A stretch of DNA of 64,000 nucleotides from Phallus indusiatus (Eukaryota; Basidiomycota; Agaricomycetes; Phallales; Phallaceae). Below, one piece after another: positions 56,801 through 64,000 of this stretch (within the stretch, counting starts at the first letter, position 1; the number at the start of each line of letters is the position of its first letter). The stretch lies in assembly GCA_027605045.1 (NCBI GenBank), contig JAQFWX010000012.1, positions 508,930 through 572,929 of the forward strand, given 5' to 3'. The notes beneath the pieces were generated by a model. It was given only the letters and a program-made list of their open reading frames with translations, did not search any database and was not told where the DNA came from. The translations under genes were made by a program, and so were the position numbers.

Positions 56801-59800
56801 GAAAGCAGGTGGTGCCGTAGGTACACGAGGAGGAACTTCATGTTGTGGGGGTGGCTACAAATTTCCACGTTAAATTGTTGTTCAAATAATCGTAAGAACA
56901 AAAAGAACGACTTACTCGAGATGATGTTCGTTGTGTAGGTTGACCGTCAAATGATGGTAGCTGACCTTCCCCAAGATGACGAGAACGGGGTGTCGGGGTG
57001 AGACGAGAACGACCAGGATCGTGATGAACTTGTGAAGGTTGCTGAGGAGCGGTTACTGAAGGTCCTTCGTCATCCACAGAAGACTCCGGTGGCACAAATG
57101 GTGGGACACCTGCAGGACGTTGACCAGTACCAGTAATAGGAGCTGATGAAGACCGAATAATAGTGGAAGGCGATGTGCTTCGAGGCCTTGGTCTAGACGT
57201 TGGGATTCGAATGCTGGGAAGCGGTTCTAGTGGAATCGTCGCAGACGTTGGTGGCATTTCCGGCAACCTTGATGACAATTGAGTCAATAAACTGATGAAA
57301 GCCGGGGGTGATCTGGCGGGTACAGGTGTGGGAGCATGAAGAGGTATCGACGCAGGTGGAGGTGCTGGTGCGGGAGGGAAATCAAAGAGACTTTGGGGAT
57401 CGATATCGTCTGTATGTGAGCTCTCAGACATTGTAATGGTTCGACCCTCGCCCGACAGCATATCTTTCACATCTTGTAATGTTCTTTGCATATCCCGAAT
57501 CATATCAGTATACATTCTATGTTGTTCTTCGTCCGGGGCAACGCGTTCCTCTCGAATTATTTCTGTGCGAGGAGGTATCACAATCTGAACTGGCTGTCGA
57601 TCAGCTGCCTGCCTGGTTTCGTCCCGTAATTCATCTATCGACCGTCGTGTCTGATCACAGTGAGAACGCAAATCATCCAATTCAGTTCGGATGTTGTCTA
57701 AAAGTATCAGAAGAGTAGGATGCGGTTCCGCAGGGACTTGTTCCTCTTGAGGTCTAACCGTTTCAACGGAAGGCGTAGGCGACGGTGGCGGTTGCACTGG
57801 TTGAGGCGTCAAAGACGAGGATGACTCTGAATAGCCATCGTCAGGATCGGAGGAAGGACTGGATACACTACTGGGACTGGACGGCGTCGAAGGCGATGAT
57901 GGAGGCGAAGGAGGTTGGACTATTACAGGTAGAGCTTCGAGGTCTTCGGACGACATCAAGTCCCAATCATCCGAGTGATGAGACGAAAGCCATGACACAC
58001 TAGAAGAGCTAGTAGTAATACTTGATAAAACTGACGCTCTGACGTTTGGAACAGAGGAAAAGGAGGGAGTAGGAGTAGGGGATCGTCGGGGAACTGGTGT
58101 CGTAGCGCGCGATGATACTGAACTTCTTCCAACAGAAACATCTTTTTGCCGAACGGGGGGCGGTGGTGGTTGACGCGAAGTCATCTCGTCCTGAATTCTA
58201 GTAGCAAGGTCATCCAATTTCTGTCCGATATCATCTATATGACGATGGAGATCAACATGCTGTCCATTGCGTATATCGTTGATATCATGAAGATAGTGTA
58301 ATAAGCGATTAACGTCGTGAGTTAAAATCGACGAAGGGGGTGGACTGTGAGGTGCCGATTGAGGTACATCGAACATTTCTCTCGGTTCTGGTTCCATGTC
58401 CTCTGATGCACGCGATGAGATCGTTTCCAGCTGACTCCTTATTGACGGGACATTTGACCAAGGTGTGCTGACGCTAACACTGAAACTAGCCTGAGGGGTA
58501 ATAGTTAAGGAGCGGGGGATGGACGTAGTAGTTATGGTACTGCTGCTGCTGCTGCTCGCAGACGGCGGCATGGGGCTACTAGGAGAGGATGGCTATAAAA
58601 CGATGAGAATGGAATACCAAAAATTCAGATAAAATCATACACTAATTGTACTCTCAGACGGCGTAAGTGACCGTGAGATGATAGATTCACGGGTAACACT
58701 AGATTCTGACGAAAGAGTAGGCCTCCAAGTTGTTGTAGACTCCGTAGACGTTGGTGTGACTTCGAATTCGTAAAGTGATTCCTCATCAGGACTTATTCTG
58801 GACGATCGCATCGAGACACTTGAAACAGTCGAAGGAGTGCGAGTCAATGATGGCGTCAGAGAAATGGTAGGTTGGAACGACTCGGAAGAAGATGAAGGAA
58901 AAGGCGTTGTATGCGGTTCGCTTTGAGGTGATAGCATCGATGGTGACGACCGGGGACTCAATATGGGCAGATCAAGAAAAGGAGAGCTGGGTGTAAGAGA
59001 AGAGGGGGCCCGAGATGGTGAAGCTGGAAGCGGAATATCAACAACGGAAAGAGGAAGTTCACTAGACGATTCAGTCGTAGGTGACGAGACTGTATGCTCC
59101 GACGGTGGAGGCGGTGATGGCGGCGGAGGTGGTGGCGGAGGTGTAGACGGCTGAACCGTAATTTGAGGAGGGGATAACGCAGGCGGTGTTTGTGGGGGAG
59201 AAGGTGGTGGAGAAGATGAAGGGGGCGGAGGGGGAGGCGTAGGCGGGACGGGTGTCATAGGAAACCGAATACCAGGTGTTTCCGATTGAGCAGAAACAGT
59301 TGGACCCAAAAGCGAGGTATCGAATGATACGTCAGGACCCTCCTGAAATGGTAAAGAAGGAGCAGAGACAGACGGCTCAAGAAGTGTCGAGTCGTAAGAG
59401 CCCGTGCTTTCCTCGTACAACGAAGCCTGTATCACGCTCATAGGTGTCGACGGCGACGGTAAACTGGGAATAGACGTCAACTCTTCACTGCTCTCGGGTA
59501 AAGAGGGACTTTGGGGCGTTGTGGAAATCGAACTCGGAATCAAGAAAGTACCAGTCGACGCATCTGACTCCGAAGAGACAGAAGGCGCCGATGATGACCG
59601 AGAAGAAAGAGTCAAGAGGCTCGGTGACACGGGCGATACAGTTGAAGGCATTGAAGGCACTGAAGGCATCGACGGTCGAAGTGAGCTTTCAGACGAGACG
59701 GATAGAGAAACTGTGAAAGGCACAGTATCATCAGATTCCGTCACCGTAGACAAGCGAGTGCTTGGTTCAAGGCTCGACAAAGGTGTCAATCTCGGACTGG

Positions 59801-62800
59801 ATTCATCCGGTAAACTTGGAATTGTACTCATACGCGACGGTGGACGACTGCTCGAAACGATGCTGAACTGCTCATCATAAACTGAACTCGGAGTAATAGT
59901 TGGCATTTCCTCTTCTGAAGGTTCTTCCGCAGAACTAACGGTAGATGGTATTCCCAAGTCGGTCGAGATGGAAAGCGTTGTCATAGAAGGCAGAGACTGA
60001 ACAATAGGAGTGGGAGTAGATGGACTGCTAGGGGTAGGTATATCCATTGAAATACTGACACTAGATATTGTAGGCGACAGAGGTGGAAGAGGCGTCGATG
60101 GCGGAGTAGGAGATGAATCCGGGGTAGGCGTCGATATATAGACAGGCGTAGATTCTTCCTCCTCCGTAGCAGTAGATATCGGTGTTATATCATGCAAACT
60201 CTCAGGCTGAGGAGTGGGCGAGGGACTAGATAGAGAGTCGAGCGATGGAAGAGATTCCACGCTGACAACAGATTCAGGACCACTCGCGACACTAAGAGCT
60301 TTCTCGACAATGTCAGGACTAGCAGGAAGCGCAGGCAGATCGCGAATACTGAGTGACTTGGTGCTAGGAGTCGATGGGCATGGACAAGGCTCTACAGTGT
60401 GATATTGAGTCGACGGCGTGCTAGGACACTTTGGCGCGGTTTCGTACTCGGAGCACAATTCGGCAGTTTGATATTCATTCGACGACGGAATAGATTCTAG
60501 CGATGCATACTCGGTAGACGCATACGATGGTGCAGTATGGAACTCCGTTGAACTTTGACTGACAGCTGTATCATACTGAGTAGAACTCGGGGCGCGGGAA
60601 GCCGTACTGAAATGAGTCGAAGTAGGCGAAGGCGTTCTGGTAGTAAAGAACGTCGTCGTAGATCCCGGCGCCGTCAAAAAGACATCACTATCGGAAGGTC
60701 TCTCGGAGCCTGACAAGAAAGGATCGGAATCGTACTGTTCTTGGTCAGGTATACTTCCAACAGCACTATACGAGTCCGCCATAGTCATTGACAGTGGAGT
60801 GAAATCCGACAAGTCCGAAGATTGACAAAGATCATACCCAATCGAACCATACGTTGATGTCCTGGTGAATGTAGGTAGTTCAGATAGAGTCGTCGGAGTA
60901 GCCGTGTATGAATGACGCGTAGGTGTCTGATGTAAATCTTCGCTGTCAGCAGTTGGTGCACCAGGTCGTAACGTCGAAAATGATTGGGTATTAGATTCAA
61001 TAGCCGAGTCAATAGTCGAGTCGTTTTCCTTATCAGATCCCTCAACAGCTGTTACATACGGCGCGACAGATTCAGAGGAACTAGATTTCCTTGTGCTAGA
61101 TTTTCGGGGTGTACGCCGACGAATGCCAGGACTTCTGTATAGAGTAGACGCTGTGGTTTTGCTAGGCGTCTTGGGAGACGTAGTGGTGGTTGGGAAAGTA
61201 ACGCGTTTACCACTAGGAGTCGACGAGGAATACGAAGCCAGCGAATTGGAATCAGACAAGTCCCCATCATGAGAGTCACCCAGTAACGATGCAGATTGAC
61301 TTCCCCGCAGAGATAACGTAGAAACGCGAATCTGAGGTGAATCAGATGGAATACTTTGTAAAGTCCGCAATGGCGAAACGCTTGGAGACTCGCCCTGGGA
61401 TGACGCTCGTTGACTTGGAGGGAACGAATAGTAAGAGCTGGCTGGTGTAGTCCTCGCACTAAGTCTACTCGGCGCAGTCCGGAATGTTGCACTTTCACTG
61501 GCTTCAGATGATGTCTTTGCAGACGCAATACGACTTCTTTTGCCAGCGCTAGGTGGAGGACTGACGATGACGTTCCCGGGAGTACTAGGCCCGCTTGAGA
61601 CAGTAACCGGTTTTCCAAAAACCACAGATCTGGGAGCGGAATACACGCTTTTGAATTCCGTATTGAGATCTTCCAGGGAGCTCGTACGCCGTAAAGAGCT
61701 ACTTCGACTGGGAGCAATGACTTTACTGCCTTCCACTGGATACAGCATACCAGTACTATCTATCGCAGCATCATCTGATGCGCGGCGACGATACAAGCCG
61801 ACATCGTCCAACGGAGAAGTGACAGCACCGACAAGGCTGGAGCGAGAAGAGACAGAGGCCGCGGATGAACCACCGATATCAGGTAATGTGTCCAAAGGTG
61901 GGACGAAGACAGTACTTCTTGAGCCGGATTGCGACTTGCTACCTGAAGATGAACTGCTTTCCGACTTGATTGTTCCAATTGAAGGTGCCGGAGACCGGGA
62001 GCGAACAGATGGATCTGGCAAAGTGACGGCGCGGTTGAGCGCTTCCCTATTTTATGCACAACATCATTAGAACATGAACCGTTCACAATGTTTTATGAAG
62101 ATAGACTAACCAAATTGCCCCTACCCATCTAACACGTTCTCTGGCACTGTCAGCTCCTAAGCGCTCCAACCCGTCCGGATAAAAGAGCTGGAAAGGACAG
62201 AGGAATTCGCGCAAGGCCCTTTCGGGTCCCGACCCGGTTGCTTGCTCCCGCGCCGCAATCGTTCCAATGTCGTCTTGAGCGCTTGGATGATTAGGTGAAG
62301 GTACGGAACGAACTTCATTGCAGTTGAGCAAGTCGAGAGTGATAATGCCACGTCCACCTCCTGGAGCTATCCAAGAGAGGACGAGTACGTGTGGATAAAG
62401 GACTGCCTGAGTACGAATCCAGCGGAAAGGGGGTGAAGCGTGTACGTTCAAGTACCAGAGTTGACCAACACGCAAAGGCTAGAAACGGGGAGTTTAGGCT
62501 GTGATACTGCCAGAGGAAAATAAAACAATTACCTCTCGATCTGGTTGAGCAAATGGACCCAACTCCGCAATATCAAACGGTGTTTTGTTACTACTGCTAC
62601 CGCTGGAAACACTCTTCCTTTCACTGCCATTGCCATTTGAATTAGAGCCATTAGACCCTTTAGCTGACTTGACAATGTTCAATCCGGCCGTCCCCTTTCC
62701 GCTCCCAGCGTTCGAGCCGTCAGCTTCAATGGGAATAGGAGGAAGGGACCTATTGATTTCGGGCAGTTCACTACGTTTGATGCTGAAGAAGCCCTCATCA

Positions 62801-63816
62801 TATGATGAGTCAGAAACGACTGAAGATGCTTTGGTGGACTTTCCCAAGGATGGCGTTCTTTCTTTCCAAGCAGCAACGATTTTGCGGACCGAGTGCAAAG
62901 GGGAACGAGGGGACGTAGGCGTCCGAGGTAGTTGTTTGCTTGACGACACGGCAGTAGAATAAGCGGAACGCGTTTCGGTACGTGCAGGGGAAAGCAATGA
63001 TGACAGTGTGAGCACCGACTTTACCGGAGAAATTGAGCGAGAGTCAAGTGTCGGTATCGTAGCTGTGCGAGGAACTGTGTTGTATGAAGTTGAAGATTCC
63101 GACTGGGTTCTTCTATACGATGATGACGAAGATGGAAAAGACGGGGAGGATGTCGTGACAGGTGATCTGAATGTTCGACTTTGAGATGAAGAAAGTTCAG
63201 ATACAGATTTATCTTTATCTTCGAAAAATGCTATTAAGTCGATTGCGCGACCAGAGCGTGGCGGAGGACGCGGTGGACGTTCTGGCGAGGCTGTTCGACT
63301 GCGCCCATGCATGGCTTGAGAGATGTTGCCTGGAGTGATAGACCTAGGCGGGAGGGATTCATAGTGGGAGGACGCGACACTACTGGCTGCTGCGGATGCG
63401 GGGCGGGGTGGCATGATGGTTGAGGATCGAAAAGAGTTGGGACGCGATTGCGGGTCTTCGGTACGCTCAGTAATCATACTCAGAATTCGAGGGGGGAAAT
63501 TGTAGGGATCTAGAACGTGTGTATCCCATCGAGAAGAACTCCCATCTAAGCTGCTGAGAGTTGCTTCGACCTCAGCTTCCTCAGCGGCAGAAGACGCGTC
63601 GTTATAGTCGGATGGTGCAGGAGACAGAATAGTACGCCTTGTATAAATATCAGAGGAGGAATCCTCTGAGGAACGTGGATCTGATTTTCAAGTTCAATAA
63701 TCTTTGAGCGAAATAGTTGGCAGGGAGAGAAACTCACCAAATCGCGTGTAAGTTGAAAGACTTGTCCATGTTCTTCCTGGTGTCGTTGGTGGATCGGAAG
63801 AATGATAATCGGACAT
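50832..63816 (-). CDS. Giant PH-domain, Ser/Pro-rich, coiled-coil protein (about 4,045 aa)
   Basis: Sixteen exons on the minus strand: 63816-63738, 63680-62533, 62478-62111, 62046-58641, 58592-56916, 56854-56777, 56723-56625, 56573-56538, 56487-56304, 56245-53454, 53392-51886, 51826-51735, 51678-51584, 51526-51461, 51406-51024, 50959-50832. The total is 12,138 nt and every junction keeps phase. N terminus MSDYHSSDPPTTPGRTWTSL. A PH-like domain lies near residues 405-540: LRVGQLWYLNVHASPPFRW, LYPHVLVLSWI, FQLFYPDGLERLG and VRWVGAIWEALNRA as the final helix. Residues about 540-3290 are mostly disordered Ser/Thr/Pro/Arg-rich sequence; exon 9 holds a short helical block (RHATLEQQGEMINYM). Coiled coils lie near 3425-3500 and 3570-3750. 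Then FDPEWRPNIPLFGG, a Gly/Pro-rich region, a poly-Ala run and basic tail SPKRKKV. Probably a cortical or cytoskeletal scaffold (inference). It could in principle be two genes, but no stop or promoter separates them. Confidence 0.75.
53900..54330 (-). repeat. Coding tandem repeat RSRPPSxIYQ(D/E)PRY
   Basis: Within the giant gene, units of about 28 residues repeat imperfectly: SRPPSQIYQDPRYSDEEQP, SRPPSRIYQEPRYDTEEQP and SRPSSQIYQDPYGREELP, preceded by shorter related units (SRPPSIVYEQPT, SRQPSVIYSDRT). At DNA level 'gatcttgataaattt' and 'gaggtctagagcg' recur on the plus strand. This shows growth by unequal exchange. Confidence 0.75.
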
Positions 63817-64000
63817 GAGAAAACATAAAACTTGAGGAGATGTTGCAAATGAGCTAGAAAGGGGGAAAAAAAGAAAAAGTTAGTAGAAGGACGTTGACGT
63901 TGAAGGTCAAGAGGACGCGTCGAGCTTCGTTTGTTTGTTGTTTGTGACTTTACGCGCTTCCGCTCCCAACGCGAATGACATGTCACGTGCAGAAAACAAA
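63817..64000. promoter_or_regulatory. Upstream region of the giant gene
   Basis: Contains a minus-strand CT-rich tract (ctttttctttttttcccc, about 63866-63884) about 50-70 nt upstream of the start codon, typical of fungal core promoters. No other gene is visible before the window edge. Confidence 0.45.

Noticed and set aside
61540..62070. 176-codon plus-strand open frame opposite the giant gene
   Set aside because: Antisense of Ser/Pro-rich codons; no homologous features, while the minus-strand exon keeps phase with its neighbours.
1..64000. CRISPR arrays, prokaryotic operons or viral genomes
   Set aside because: No regularly spaced repeats were found, and the spliced gene structure is clearly nuclear fungal.

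Overview
The window looks like nuclear DNA of a filamentous basidiomycete (Agaricomycetes). Genes carry many short introns (about 41-75 nt, GT..AG), several genes can be rebuilt exon by exon with matching phases, and the gene content is typical of mushroom-forming fungi: a CYP53-type P450, a DUF6533-type multi-span membrane protein, lineage-specific tandem families, a secreted pepsin-like protease, F-box arrays and Ser/Pro-rich giant proteins. All exon joins were made by eye from splice consensus, reading phase and family similarity; no transcript data were available.

Layout, left to right. 1-1352 (minus): p47/Shp1-type SEP-UBX cofactor of Cdc48, cut by the window edge. 1685-3528 (plus): two tandem small zinc-finger-like paralogues. 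5577-7539 (plus): CYP53-like P450. 9247-12026 (plus): a C-terminal relic of a DUF6533-type gene followed by an apparently intact 11-exon copy. 12884-14325 and 20277-21689 (both minus): two paralogous alpha/beta hydrolase-3 genes with identical intron positions, flanking a secreted aspartic protease (15774-17541, minus). 21990-22393: a MITE-like element. 24063-31340 (minus): a dispersed family of four related copies of an unrecognised domain ('family F'); one carries a very large acidic and (Glu-Pro)n insert, one is a pseudogene and one has a frame problem. 29225-30201 (plus): an unrecognised five-exon gene. 32157-33676 (minus): secreted acid phosphatase of the phosphoesterase family. 36330-36928 (plus): a very small gene with two Spa2-homology-type repeats.

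37649-47060 (minus) is a tandem array of four intact single-exon F-box genes plus a decayed fifth copy, with a divergent tRNA-Gln(TTG)-like sequence between the fourth and fifth. 47970-48569 and 49012-50592 (plus) hold a conserved-looking small protein with a repeated LDTPD motif and a medium-chain dehydrogenase/enoyl-reductase-like gene.

50832-63816 (minus) is best read as one 16-exon gene of about 13 kb encoding about 4,045 residues: a PH-like domain near the N terminus, more than 2,500 residues of Ser/Pro/Arg-rich low-complexity sequence, coiled coils, a Gly/Pro-rich stretch and a basic C-terminal tail. All 15 junctions keep phase.

Housekeeping-type genes sit at the two ends (p47; giant PH protein and dehydrogenase). 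The middle is accessory: tandem duplication, decay, MITE/hairpin elements and long stretches without recognisable genes. The strongest candidates for something undescribed are family F with its repeat-expanded member, and the giant low-complexity protein.
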